Positions 1-11,261 of a stretch of 62,000 bases of DNA are shown here, piece after piece. The notes beneath the pieces were generated by a model. The model worked only from the letters and a program-made list of their open reading frames with translations. It was not told the origin of the DNA and made no database searches. Position numbers and translations under genes: made by a program. Each line of letters starts with the position of its first letter. Position 1 is the first letter of the stretch. Location of the stretch: the NCBI GenBank assembly GCA_014529385.2, contig CM043968.1:24556513-24618512 (forward strand). Reading direction: 5' to 3'. Origin of the DNA: Adiantum capillus-veneris (taxonomy: Eukaryota > Streptophyta > Polypodiopsida > Polypodiales > Pteridaceae).

Positions 1-149
1 GGCTTTATCTTTAACCTCTGACAAGGTACATTGTTTGTCCCTCGCCTTTGCCGTCTAGGTCTCCTTCTCCAAGCTGAGTGCCTTCGTAATGCCGGCGATC
101 TTCCCTGCAGGCATCAAAAGCTTTTTCTTCCTGCAGGAAAACTGGGGAA

Positions 150-3031
150 ATGGTGAACGGTGAAACGGAGACTACTTGCGGTTCTCTACTTCGTGAACTA
201 CAGGTACCGATTTTGCTGCAGAAAAAATCTCTATTTTCCCGAGTGTCTCACAGGTACTGTATTTGGGCACTCCGAAGATTTGTGGGGTGTGCGTGTAAGC
301 TAGCGGAAGCTTCTTATTACTTGCATGTATGTGCATCGTGCACTCAAGCTTGCACTCATCGGATGCAAGCTTTGTTACTGCAACCGAAGGGACTTCTTAT
401 CTTTTCCTTTGAAAACAGCACATCTGGGATGAGGTTGGGGAGAGCGATGCAGAAAGGGACCAGATGCTGTTACAATTAGAGCAGGAGTGTTTGCAAGTAT
501 ATGGCCGCAAAGTTGACCAGGCAAGCAATGCTAGGGCACGTCTTCAAAAAGCTCTCGCAGACTCTGAGGCTGAACTTACCTCTCTCATTTCTCGCCTTGG
601 TGACCGATCCTTGCTAGGTCGGGTAAGGCATTTCCACTTTATTTGAAAGTGCCCAGTCCAGATCTTCTTGCCCGTTTATAGTTGTGACTGCTCTAGAGCT
701 GGTTAATGTGATCTTAACTGGGTCATGTTCTTGCATTTTTTCTTTGCGTCCACTCCTTAGTCAGAGAAGCGAGTGGGAACGTTAAAAGAGCAGCTTGCTG
801 CCGTACAACCACAATTGGATGAGCTACGGCAGAAGCAAGAAGAGCGTATGCGGCAGTTTGTAGATGTTAAGGCTCGCATTGAGCAGATCACAGCTGAAAT
901 TTTAGGTTTGGTGTCAAATGAGAGCAGTGCCTACTCCCCAGCCACAGAAGATGACTTGTCTTTGAAAAGGCTAGATGAGTATCACTCCCAGCTGCAAGCT
1001 CTTCAGAAAGAGAAGGTTGGGATTTTGCTTCTGCAATAAACATTTTCTTGCCTTTCAGTAGGACAATTGTATTTTATTAATGGGGTAAACCATGGCATGC
1101 AGAGTGAGCGGTTACACAAAGTTTTGGATTATGTTGGCACTGTTCATGAGCTATGTGCTGTGCTTGGCGTGGATTTCTTCAAGACTGTCACTGAAGTGCA
1201 TCCTAGTCTGGACGACTCTACAGCTGGCCAGTCCAAGAGCATCAGCAATGAGACATTGGAAAAGCTGGCAAAGACTGTTACATCTCTGAAACAAGAGAAA
1301 AAGCAGCGAATTAAGAAGGTAATGCCGACTGCCCATGATAGAATTCTGTTTTATTATACCAGTTTTGGTCCGCTCCCTTTTCTAATGACATCTTTGAGCT
1401 CAAACAGCTGCAAGATCTGGGGACATCCTTGATTGAAATGTGGAGTTTAATGGATACTCCCACAGAGGAGCAGCAGTTGTTCCAACATGTAACCTGCATC
1501 CTCAGCATGTCAGAGGATGATGTCTGTGCTCCACGAGCTCTTGCTCTTGATAACATTGAACAGGTTAGTGAATTCAGCTTCACTACATTGCAGATATGAT
1601 TCTGTTTGTGTCCAATTTTGGTGAAAGGTAAACTTCTGATAAGGTATTATAATTCAGGCCGAGGTGGAAGTTGAGAGGTTGGATACATTAAAAGCCAGTA
1701 AAACAAAGGAACTGGTCATTAAGAAGCAAGAGGAACTGGATGAGATTTATAGGCAAGCCCACATGGATCCAGATCCTAATACCACACATGAAAAGATCAT
1801 GGCTGTGATTGACTCTGGTAAGTGAGCAAGGGACCTGGATAAGGAACCTTGTCAAAGGCAAGCTCGGGCATCTCCTTCATTTGTTGTAACTCTTGTTTGT
1901 GATTATCTGATTTGATCATATCCTTTTCTTCAAGGTATGTTTGATCCAGCGGAACTTCTTGCTAGCATGGATCTCCAGATCAGCACAGCTAAAGAGGAAG
2001 CCTTGAGCAGAAGAGAGATAATGGAGAAAGTAGAGAAGTGGATGTCAGCCTGTGAGGAGGAAAGTTGGCTCGAGGACTATAGTAGGGTAAGCACTTGTCT
2101 AAGAATTTCTACTGGCTATGCATTGGGAAGTCCTTCAGCATGGATATTCCTAAGGGATGCCTAAAATTCCAGGACCAAAATCGGTACAATGCAACCAGGG
2201 GCGCACACCTTAACTTGAAGCGAGCAGAAAGAGCTCGAGTTACAGTAAACAAACTCCCAGGTTCGTTAAGTACAATGTTTCATAGATACATCAAAACATG
2301 TTTGCATATTGCTTCACCGCCGGTGACTGTCTTAACAGTTTTGGTAGACTCCTTGGTAGCAAAGACTCAATCTTGGGAAGAAGAGCATGGATTTTCCTTC
2401 GTGTATGATGGGGTCAGTGGCAGTTTATTTCCTGTTGAAAATGAAAACTTATCATCGTTGTCTAGACTTGTGCTTTATGTTTGAAATGTTCAAAAGGTAC
2501 GTCTGCTGGACATGCTTGAGGAGTACAGTCTACTACGCCAAGAAAAAGAAGAAGAGAAACGCCGTGCACGGGTATGAGTTGAAGCGTCATGGTGGTTTTC
2601 TTGCATTCTCTGTTCTAATACCTGTCTTGATTGTTACCATGGGCTTATGTTCCACTGTGTTGACTGTGTTAAAGGACCACAAGAAGCTACAAGAGCAACT
2701 TATTACAGAGCAGGAAACGTACTTTGGCTCAAGGCCAAGTCCCAACAAGCCACTTAGTGCAAAAAAACCCGCTGGTGCTCGCATGAATGGGTCTGTAGAC
2801 ATGTCAGTCAACAGGCGTCTTTCTCTTGCAGGTGGAATGATGCAATCTAGCAATACGGATATGCTTGTGCCTCGTGTTAATGGTGTGACTCCAGTGCGTG
2901 TGGGGAAGGATGGGAAAAGGGAGAGAGCTCGGCCTGCTGCACCTGCAAATTTTGTAGCACTAACAAAAGAAGATAGTGTTTCGGTACCATCTGTGAATGG
3001 TTCGGACCCAGCATCTCCAATAGCAGTGTGA
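150..3031 (+). CDS. MAP65: MAP65 / PRC1 / Ase1 family microtubule-associated protein
   Basis: Eleven coding exons joined by GT-AG introns give an uninterrupted protein of about 596 residues: 150-203, 419-622, 761-1015, 1103-1318, 1408-1563, 1658-1817, 1935-2086, 2173-2260, 2339-2412, 2497-2571 and 2675-3031. The N-terminus (CGSLLRELQ, then [18 protein letters not shown]) is the conserved MAP65 opening. The middle is heptad-rich coiled coil that in the family forms the antiparallel dimer and spectrin-like rod. Residues ~388-420, reading SWLEDYSR then [20 protein letters not shown], are the conserved microtubule-binding region, followed by [21 protein letters not shown]. The tail ([28 protein letters not shown]) is the usual phospho-regulated C-terminus. 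Family role: bundling antiparallel microtubules in the phragmoplast, preprophase band and cortical array. Length is normal and I see no lesion. The start is the only ATG in frame with the conserved opening. Which MAP65 paralogue this is cannot be told by eye. Splice sites were assigned by reading. Confidence 0.95.
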
Positions 3032-5171
3032 GCTTGTTTTTGTGTTTTCGTTGCTAATGGCCTTGAGACGTATGCTTACCCTTTGATACACCTAGATGAC
3101 AGCTATGGCTAAATGAATGCCCTAATAACCTTAGATGACACTACCGACTGACTGTAGTCTTGTGTACCATCCCTGTTCAAAACTTCTAACCTTTAGAACC
3201 CCTAATGTAGAAGAAGATCGTGTGCAAACTTTTAGAAAGCCTTGTCTAGCAGTATGCTCTGTGTGCTGTGCTTTTCCCAAACGGCGTAATATTTGACTAT
3301 CTTTAATATGGTTTGCTTGGCCTTCATCTATTTCTTTATAGTTCCAACTTCGATGAGAGGATACAGTGTGCGATGTCCCGGTGCTCCTCTTTATCTACTG
3401 TCAATGATTGGTGAAAACTGTTAACTCATATATTGTTCTTGCATATATTGCAAATTACGTTTCCACAGGATAGCGAAATTGAGGTTTTTAGTAGAAAAGG
3501 AGGCAACAGTAAAATTTGTTCTATGCAGCAATGCACATGTGAGAAGTGTTTTGAGTGTGTCTCTCTTAGCATCTTATCATTGTCAATGATTGCACAGTCA
3601 TACTATGCGAAAAATCTTCCTGGCCTTATGTGGTTCTCAATGGCATTGGAAAATGTAATTTAGTTTTGAGTGGGGCACAAGTTTTACGCACGCAGATTTC
3701 CTTGTTGGACTCATTGGTCATTTTGAGCTATGAAAATTTTTCTTTGGAAGTGCTGATGAGCATGCAGAATTTCTTCGTTGGAGTCATCCGTTATCTGTTA
3801 TCATGATGAAATGTGCCGTGGCAGGCCGTTTAGTTGTTTATATTGGTTGTTAATGTTAAAATTATGGTGATGAGCTTGAGTCAAATGTGATATGCAAGAA
3901 CAGCCCAAATTCGAGGCTTCTAATCAGTAATGTCTCTGATCTCCTATGAGTGAGTGCAAGACACTGTTGGAGGGCCTTGGCCAAAGTCCGGCCTTTTATG
4001 TGTTATGCTTATGCTTTTGTTATCCTACTTCCTAGACCAGTGACTTTTTCTGCTTTGAGCAATAGTTTGTAGACTGTCAGTGTGCAGCTGTGCAAGTTTG
4101 CGGATTATGCGTAGTAAGGAACTTGATAAATATTTAGTCTTGCTACTAAACTGTCAAGGTTGATAGGTGAAAAGAGCTAGGAATTACTTGAAGAAGCCAA
4201 ACATAAATCTTAGTCAGGGATTTCTGCTTCTGTTGGACTTTGAACCGTCTCAGAATTCGCAGCAATCCTTGAGATCAGGGTGTCAAATACAGCAGCATAT
4301 ATACCGAGCTCTTTGCCTATGCTTAACCTGCTTTGGTTTCTACTAAAATCTCACCTGTGTATCATCAGCCCATTAATTGACAATGCGAGTCACTTTTAGT
4401 GAAAATGCCCGACGTGTTGTTCTTGGCATGTGTACCTTTTTTCTCTTTTGATGGTGAGGAGAGGAACATAATTGACCCCGGCATATGCAGCTGATACAAA
4501 GTTATTTCCACAGAACACCCGACACTTAAAAAGAGTATACATGGAGTTGAGAGAGTAGAGATAGCTTAATTGTATGCTACTAGATTTTCAGAGATATTAG
4601 CAGATTTTCTGCCACTCGTCTGGACCCTCTAATAGAGGATGCCAATTATTGCCCAAGGACTTATTTCAGCAAGATGCCCCAGCATCCGCTATTGCCACAT
4701 TGAGAAGGATCACAGTCGGTAGAGAGAGATCGAGCTTGCAGACGACCCAGAGCTTCAGGATATTGAACCCAGAGTGCATTGGAGGGAGATTTGTGAGATC
4801 TGCTTACATTAGTGCCACCTATGGAGGGTGATATAGCAGGTTTACTCAAGACTCTGCTGCTGTAATGCAAAGCCACTTCACTCCCTACCCACCTATGCCT
4901 TTCATTCTCCAGCCCCAATTTGGAAACCGATGGAGCTAGTTAATCTTTTGCTTCACATTGTTTTCAGCTGCAGCTCCATCCTCACATGTTTAATCTCACC
5001 CACATAAACTCCACCCGTTCACTGTTAATCTTCTAGTGATTTTTAAAAGCATTTCTATATTTTCCTTCATGAATGTCCAGAGACTTTTCCACGAATCATT
5101 CTGTCTCTGAAGCCACTAGAGGATGTCAAATTAATCTCTCCAATTCTCTTGAGGAGAGAGAAACATAGCGC
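3032..5171. other. MAP65 3' flank / intergenic
   Basis: Probably contains the MAP65 3' UTR in its first few hundred bases. Beyond that only short, uninformative ORFs occur (for example 3433-3663 and 4649-4831), with no recognisable domain or repeat structure. Confidence 0.5.
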
Positions 5172-5341
5172 CCACATTAGGCCAGTTGGTGAATTCAAAT
5201 AGTTGAAAACCTAGCATGCCAGGCTAAAGGGCCAATGGCATGACTATCCAGGAGAGGGAGAGAGAGAGAGAGAGCCTGTAATCTAGAATAGTATTGTTGG
5301 CTCTGTCTATGCATTGAAGTTCACCAACTGGCCTATTGTGG
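5172..5341. repeat. Imperfect inverted repeat (foldback)
   Basis: Arm 5172-5198 (begins CCACATTAGGCCAGTTGG) is the near-exact reverse complement of 5314-5341 (ends CCAACTGGCCTATTGTGG). The spacer is about 115 bp and contains a GA tract. A CT tract follows immediately. It may be a MITE relic or a hairpin transcript; no target-site duplication was identified. Confidence 0.7.
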
Positions 5342-5343
5342 TT

Positions 5344-5344
<1 letters not shown>

Positions 5345-5386
<42 letters not shown>
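5345..5386. repeat. (CT)n microsatellite
   Basis: About 21 uninterrupted CT dinucleotides directly after the inverted repeat. Confidence 0.97.
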
Positions 5387-5387
<1 letters not shown>

Positions 5388-6162
5388 GAGCTGAGCTGAT
5401 GCCTTTGATAGAGCTTCATACTTTGTAAAGGTATGACATCGCGTGCCAACAAAAAGTGCATATACATGATTCTACTTCAGGACTCAGCCTAGATAAACTT
5501 AGAAAACCTGCTAGAACAAGGATCAGTTCGGGTCGTAGATCAGTACTCCTGCACATGAACTTGACTATATTAGTATCAAAGTATTAACATGATTGCTGTC
5601 ATGAATCTCTCTCTCACTCTATTGGTTTCTCCGATCTCTTTCAGTAATCTGAGTGCAAACAATTCCCTGTGCAAACAAGATGAGAAGATGCAACTGAGAA
5701 GAAAAAAAAAAGGGAAAACATTGCCACAAATGATAAGAGACATTGACAATAAAGAGAAACAAACCGGTACATGATGCGGTAGGTGTACAAACAATCTGTC
5801 TACATGCAATGGAAGCTATTCACTGACCTAACAGAGTCTAATTGATGTAAGTTCTAGAGAAGTTTACATTACATCAATTTCCTCTGCATTACAGTACTAT
5901 GACCTCAGAGGCGACATATTTTAGTCAGCCTTCCACCAGCCACAGGCTCATGTGTGGAACAATATGTGATGCCTAGTAAGGACTTCAAGCTTGCGCACAT
6001 GTTTCGTGCATCATGTGGCTCGAAGCCCTAATCATCAGACAATTATACGATGAAGATGATAATATCCTAGCCCAAAGTTATGGAATATCTAACACTAAGC
6101 AAAGTGAGCCTCCGCATCAGTTGTACCATAGCCATAGCAAGAGGCTCTCTACGCTCATCCCT
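5387..6162. other. Intergenic, between the convergent MAP65 and LBD genes
   Basis: No convincing coding sequence. The part nearest 6162 is presumably the LBD 3' UTR. The opposite-strand ORFs at 5576-5809 and 5589-5774 are low-complexity and have no family features. Confidence 0.4.
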
Positions 6163-7659
6163 CTATCTAGAAGGAGAGGATGGCGCTATGGGAGGTGAAA
6201 ACGTCGTTCCCTTTGAACTGGCATTGATGGGGTTTGAGCTCTGGTACATCCGCAGGCATACAATTTCCGCTTGCGCAACTGCTAGCTGCGTCTGCAATTC
6301 GGCTACTTGTTGCTGCAGAGATGAGATAGCACCCACACAGCCGTACACGGGATCCCTCACCCTTGCATTGGCTTCATATACCATACTGCTCACAGCATCC
6401 CCTCTCTGGTGCTCTGGAAGCTCCTGAAAAATAACACAATATGAGTCTTGCAAGTGAATAAGCATCTGAATCATGGCTTTGCAATTATGCTTCAGATGTC
6501 ATCCGCCTTCCTACAAGTTATAACCTGTGAAAAGACTACATGGTGGACTTGTTTGGACAAGAAGGTCCTGCGAATAGGCTCACAAAATTGTTAGAACTAA
6601 TTTCCTTAAACTCTATAGATAAACCCTGGCACCGAAGACATAGTAGTACTATGTCCATGTGGCAAACAGATTCATGTGCACATGACAGAAGTTTACCTAC
6701 AAACTTCCTTTCTAGATTAACACATTGACACCCAACAATCATCACAAGGGTTGCTATAGACAAACCTTGGCTCCAGAGGTGTAGTAATAGCATGTCCACT
6801 TGGCACACAGTACCATGTGCACGTGACCAATGTTAACCTACAAAGTTCCTTTCCAGATGAATACATTGAGAGACTCGACAATCATCACAAGGGTCTCAAA
6901 GATTTCTGTGTACATCATAGCTGGATGCACAATTTTGCAAGCAGAGGCGTGTGCAAACAATCAATCATACATACAAACAATCAGCTTCATCTCATGTAAA
7001 TTGTTTGACATTCCCAGTGACGTCATCAGCACCGGATAATGAGCATGAAACTAGGTATCAACACACACAATCACACAAACGTGCGCGCGCGCACACACAT
7101 TTGTGCAGTATATAATCCTCTTCAATCAACCCCCATGATATGGTACATGCTTTGAACAGTGATCGCATTGACATCATTCCCAACACAAACTTGGTTCTAT
7201 AAATCCTCCCAGCAATTGAGTGCCATCCAGTGGGTTGGGTGCAAATGTTATCGCAAGTGTGTCGCATCCAATTCGGTGAGAATTGTATCCGCACTAAGCA
7301 GCAACATACCAGAGTCATGTAGCATGATTACCTAGTACAAGTTACGTCGACACTCACTGGCGCACACAGGCACATACACGCAGTGGCACACATCAGAATG
7401 TTGCGTGAAATGATTGGTTCCGATGTGCATTTCAATGGGAGTATCCATTGAAATTATGATTGTACATAGTACATGTATGTCCAGATATTGAAGGATTTAC
7501 CTGCAGAAGCTTGTTAACATTGCTTGCACCGAAGACCTTGTGGACGCTGGCGAACTTGAGCGGTTGATCGGCTGGGAAGTAAGGGGCAAAAACACACTCT
7601 TTTGCACACCTGCGTCTGAGAAGCTTGCAAGCGGCGCAAGGGGAAGAGCTAGCGCACAT
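6163..7659 (-). CDS. LOB-domain (LBD/AS2) transcription factor
   Basis: Two exons on the minus strand, 7659-7501 and 6423-6163, separated by a 1,077-bp GT-AG intron; product ~139 residues. Exon 1 encodes the start MCASSSP and then CAACKLLRRRCAKEC, the CX2CX6CX3C zinc-binding motif of the LOB domain. FAPYFPADQPLKFASVHKVFG and ASNVNKLLQ give the GAS block. Exon 2 opens ELPEHQRGDAVSSMVYEANAR, followed by DPVYGCVGAISSLQQQVAEL, the leucine-zipper-like coiled coil of class I LBD proteins. The intron lies after NKLLQ, where LBD genes commonly carry one. Family role: plant-specific DNA-binding regulator of organ boundaries and lateral-organ development. The C-terminal tail after the coiled coil is short (~35 residues). 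The ATG at 7659 was chosen because it lies just before the first Cys, as is usual; in-frame ATGs at 7671 and 7695 would add a few residues. Confidence 0.92.
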
Positions 7660-8584
7660 GTTTTCTCGCATGCTAGAATGCGCACACACATACACACGGA
7701 GAAGAAGCAGAAGACACGGCCGAGAGAGTCAGCTTTTCACCTCACGGCTCAAGGCCCTCATGCACACAACGGGAAATGCGAAACCTGCGAAAGAGAGAAA
7801 AGCATGCTTCCAAGCTCTGATGCGACGTTGCGATGTCGGAAAGTAGTTGTTCTTGTTCTGTAACGAGAGAGAAGCCCACGTTCTGCTGCGGTTTAAGAAT
7901 GCGATTGAGAGGGAATGCTTGCGAGATAGAGAGAGACAGTGTGTTCATGTGCGTGTGGGCAACTTGTGTACTTTTGTGTAGAGAGAGTGCAATGTGCATG
8001 TGCTAAAGTTTCTCGAGAGGAGGGCAGATGGAGGCTCATTTAATGCCCAAGTCCCCACCACTGTAGTCTATCCATCAAGACTTAAAACAAAAACCTTTAA
8101 AATTATATGACTGAATTATTGTACTCACTTGCCATACCTCCCTCAGCCCATGGGGTCTTGAATGGAGCCCAAGCCATGGGATCGACGATGCGCAACACAT
8201 GCACAAATTTCATGACGATGGACATCCGTTGGATGACGGCTAAGTTTACTTTTTATGGTTGAGTTTACTTTCATCTGCACTTGTTTACTTTATGCTGCGA
8301 AATGGAGGGCTTGACAACCAAACCCACTCAGCTGAGACAGTCAGTGCGTGTGATTTTTGTGGACCGTCCACGCCCCTTGAGATCCGTGCGAATCTCTGTC
8401 CGCCATCGATCTTATGGCTTGGGCTTCATTATATACCTCGTGCCACTCAGTGTTGTGGTCATATCTCGTGTCTATTTGACATGCGAGAATATTGAGGGGA
8501 TCAAGGGTGGTGGTGTGTCTAGCGATTGCGGGCGAAATCGCACCATCAGATGCGCGTGTTGTAAATTTGAGGAATTAAAATGCA
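7660..8584. other. LBD upstream region
   Basis: Presumed promoter and 5' UTR of the minus-strand LBD gene. It contains an upstream minus-strand ORF (7999-7742, 85 codons) with no recognisable domain, possibly a 5' UTR uORF. No clear TATA box could be assigned. Confidence 0.35.
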
Positions 8585-8690
8585 AATTCAGGCCCAGGTC
8601 CTACCTCCCCCACCCAGAGACTTGAACACATGAGACCTCGTTTAGCTGCCAGATGCTCGAACCACCCACCCATGCGTGCTTCTAAACAAT
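8585..8690 (-). repeat. tRNA-derived SINE-like segment
   Basis: Read on the minus strand, the segment has GGTGGTTCGAGCATCTGGC followed, after an interval typical of Pol III promoters, by GTTCAAGTCTC, which resembles a box B (GGTTCGANTCC). The stretch around GTCTCATGTGTTCAAG looks like the tRNA-related head of plant SINEs. No terminal duplication or A/T tail was confirmed. Confidence 0.35.
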
Positions 8691-8819
8691 AATGAAAGTT
8701 TGCATGGTTTTGTAAATGCAAGCAAAATGTAGATTTGGGAAATTTGCTAAATTCATGTGCTTCAAGCGGCATTTGTAAATTTCTATCACAAAGTTATATC
8801 AACAAGGTCATCACCCTAC

Positions 8820-9063
8820 TGTGGGGTTCAACCTTGTGGTCTAATCCCGTGGGAACATGCCCTTATGGCATGCATGAAAGCTTCAGTTATTTGCATGGCC
8901 AGTTGCCTTATAAATATGTAAAGGCCTCTTTTATACATTAATACAAGCGTTATTTTGGTTGCTGTGTCGAATCTCTCTCTCTCTCTCTCTCTCTCTCTGC
9001 TTTTTTTGCTCCTCCACACCATGGCATCTCCTTGATGGCATCCACCATACGCGAAGCCTAACA
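8820..9063 (+). repeat. 5' LTR of the TRIM-like element
   Basis: Starts TG, ends CA. Contains TATAAATATG and a (CT)n tract at 8972-8998. About 90% similar by eye to 10288-10528. Confidence 0.85.
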
Positions 9064-9065
9064 CC

Positions 9066-9083
9066 TGGTATCAGAGCTTTGGA
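9066..9083 (+). promoter_or_regulatory. Primer-binding site, tRNA-iMet type
   Basis: TGGTATCAGAGC lies 2 bp after the 5' LTR and is complementary to the 3' end of initiator tRNA-Met. Confidence 0.85.
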
Positions 9084-10123
9084 GTACCACACCTCAAAGG
9101 CTTGTGTTCGAAAGGCTTTGTGCAGGAGTAGTTGCTCATGGAGGAGAAGAAGACAGCATCGACTTGCTCAAAACCAAGCACAATCAAACTCTACAAAAAC
9201 GTTCTGGCTTGACATGAGTTTTTCAACACTGAGACGGACTCCAACTGTGGCACTATTGGCTACAAAAAGCAAAGCGGTTCTTCTCGTTGTCGGCGTTGTC
9301 TACAAAGCATCCACCATTTTTTCTTTTGTTCCTTTTCATACTATTTGTGAAGGGCCCTCTTCTATTTTGAGCTCTTAGCCTTAAGCAAGAGCCTATTCAT
9401 GCTTGACCTCATCCGTGTGTAGCATGCCAAAATCTATGGTTGCTTTTATAGATGAATTTCCTTGCAATGCAATTATGTCAACAACAGAATCCAAGCAAAG
9501 AAATAAAATCTTCCCTACTTAAGGTTTGTGTGACTCGTGTGTATCGGCCATTTGGGTATCGGGGTTTGCCGAAGGGTATGAAAAAAAATGTTTTGGAAGA
9601 ATCAATTGATACACCCTTGATGATCGAGGCTATGCTAGAGCACTATTTCGATAGGTTGCGTATGCTTCCTGGTGGCTAGCCAGTACAATCAAATTGTGGC
9701 TCGGATGAAGTGGATTCACAATGTGCAAATGGACCGTGCATCGTGGAAGCTCTCTGGAGAAAAGATGTCGATTCACGCTCAAAGTTGTCGAAACAATATC
9801 AAAAGTGGTGTCTTCTAGTTCTCTAGTTTCTTTAAGTTTTCATAGTTTGTTTATCAATTGTCTATTGTCAAAACAATCATACACTTTTTAGTCAAAGCCT
9901 CTTTTTATCTGTTGTTGTCAGTCATTCCATGATACACATTTGTACGGGTTAGACACTGCCACACATACATAAGTGGTAAGACCTCCCAAAAACATTTGTT
10001 CTCAGCCCATTTTTGTCCTGCTTCTTGTGAGGTTACTGGGTACACTTTAAACCTAAGGTTTGGCAGTGAACCAAAAACTCCATTTTTGGTAGCTAATTTT
10101 TAACCTATACCCTATCTGTTCAA

Positions 10124-10147
10124 GGGGGGGGGGGGGGGGGGGGGGGG
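10124..10147. repeat. Poly-G homopolymer (24 G)
   Basis: Uninterrupted G run inside the TRIM-like element, preceded by CAA and followed by TGT. Confidence 0.97.
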
Positions 10148-10287
10148 TGTTCACTATCATACCACCAGGTTATGAATACACCAAAATCCTTGGTTGTGAG
10201 AGAACCTAAAACTCACGGTTGACGAGTACACCAAAAACTCGAGGTATCATGAGAGTGGTCTGTCTAGTTCGCGCTTGAAGGGGGGAT

Positions 10288-10528
10288 TGTTGGGTTTAAG
10301 TCCTATGGTCTAATCCCGCGGAAACATGCCCTTATGGCATGCAAGAAAGCTTCAATTATTTGCATGCCAGTTGCCTTATAAATATGTAAAGGCCTCTTCT
10401 ATGCATTAATACAAACGTTATTTTGGTTGTTGTGTCGAATCTCTCTCTCTCTCTCTCTCTCTACTTTTTCTACTCCTCCACGCCATGGCATCTCCTCGAT
10501 GGCATCCCCCATAGGCTAAGCCTAGCAG
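10288..10528 (+). repeat. 3' LTR of the TRIM-like element
   Basis: Preceded by the polypurine tract at 10277-10286. Mirrors the 5' LTR, including the CT tract at 10440-10462. Confidence 0.82.
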
Positions 10529-10544
10529 GCTAGCACCTGGCTAG

Positions 10545-11250
10545 GAGGTTCCTCGGATGGAAAGTGAAGAATTGAAAAGGAAGCCAAACTTGGCTTTTGA
10601 ATAGTTGTTGTAGAGCTAAGCAAGATGGAGGCTTGGGTATTTTGTATATTGAGAAGCTAGATACAAAACTTGCACCAAAATGGATCGTGATTCCTTAGAG
10701 CTTTCAATTCAAATAACTAATGGGCACTTAGATTCAAAAGAAATCTCAGCTGATTTGTCTTGCGAAGGAAGATGAATGATAGAAAGGTCTTGGTCTTTCA
10801 AAAATCTTATAGGCCCCCATACCTATCATACCAAAGGGTTCCCAACTTACTTTGCAAACCTTGGACTGATCGAGTATGTGGATCGTGTGGGATACTTCGC
10901 TCAATAAAATCGCCGGTCGAACCTCTGGGAGCTGCTATAAATGACAGTGAGGGTTGCTTTGCCCCCTCACTTAGCCGTAACTGTGTTGTATGTGTCTAGG
11001 AAAGAGGGGTTGAGGTTCTTTCTCATCGTGCACATTGCTTGGTGGATTGTATTACTTGCTTGCATGGAGCTGGTCGAACAAGGCGTGGCCTCTCAGGTTG
11101 GTGCCTGAACATGCATTGGTCTTTTTTAAAAGCACTTCTAGGTTACTGCTGCCTAACCGGCTTTATTTGATGATTAATGATATTACTTTGCTGACTATTG
11201 ATGAAACCGTTCTCCTTGAAGGTTTTTATTTCTGCCGCTAAGGCTGTTTG
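10545..11250 (+). pseudogene. LINE-like reverse transcriptase tail (relic)
   Basis: In one frame from ~10560 the DNA reads WKVKN, a stop, then CCRAKQDGGLGILYIEKLD and LAPKWIV. This resembles the zinc-finger/RT tail region of plant LINEs (pattern W-K-V...GGLGI...L..KW). Many stops; the downstream part to ~11250 has no clear domain. Only the GGLGI...KW stretch supports the call. Confidence 0.35.
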
Positions 11251-11261
11251 TTATTTAGCTT

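Larger units (their letters stand above)
8820..10528 (+). mobile_element. Small non-autonomous LTR retrotransposon (TRIM-like)
   Basis: Two direct repeats of ~240 bp, 8820-9063 and 10288-10528, begin TGTGGGG / TGTTGGG and end in CA. They share a CCTTATAAATATGTAAAGG TATA-like block and a CT tract. Immediately inside the left repeat, TGGTATCAGAGC matches the primer site for initiator tRNA-Met. Immediately before the right repeat, GAAGGGGGGAT is a polypurine tract. The ~1.2-kb interior has no gag or pol, only an unrecognised ORF (9452-9679) and a 24-G homopolymer (10124-10147). This is the architecture of a TRIM/LARD-type element mobilised in trans. The right LTR end is blurred by a local duplication (GCCTAGCAGGCTAGCA), and no perfect target duplication was found. 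Confidence 0.85.
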
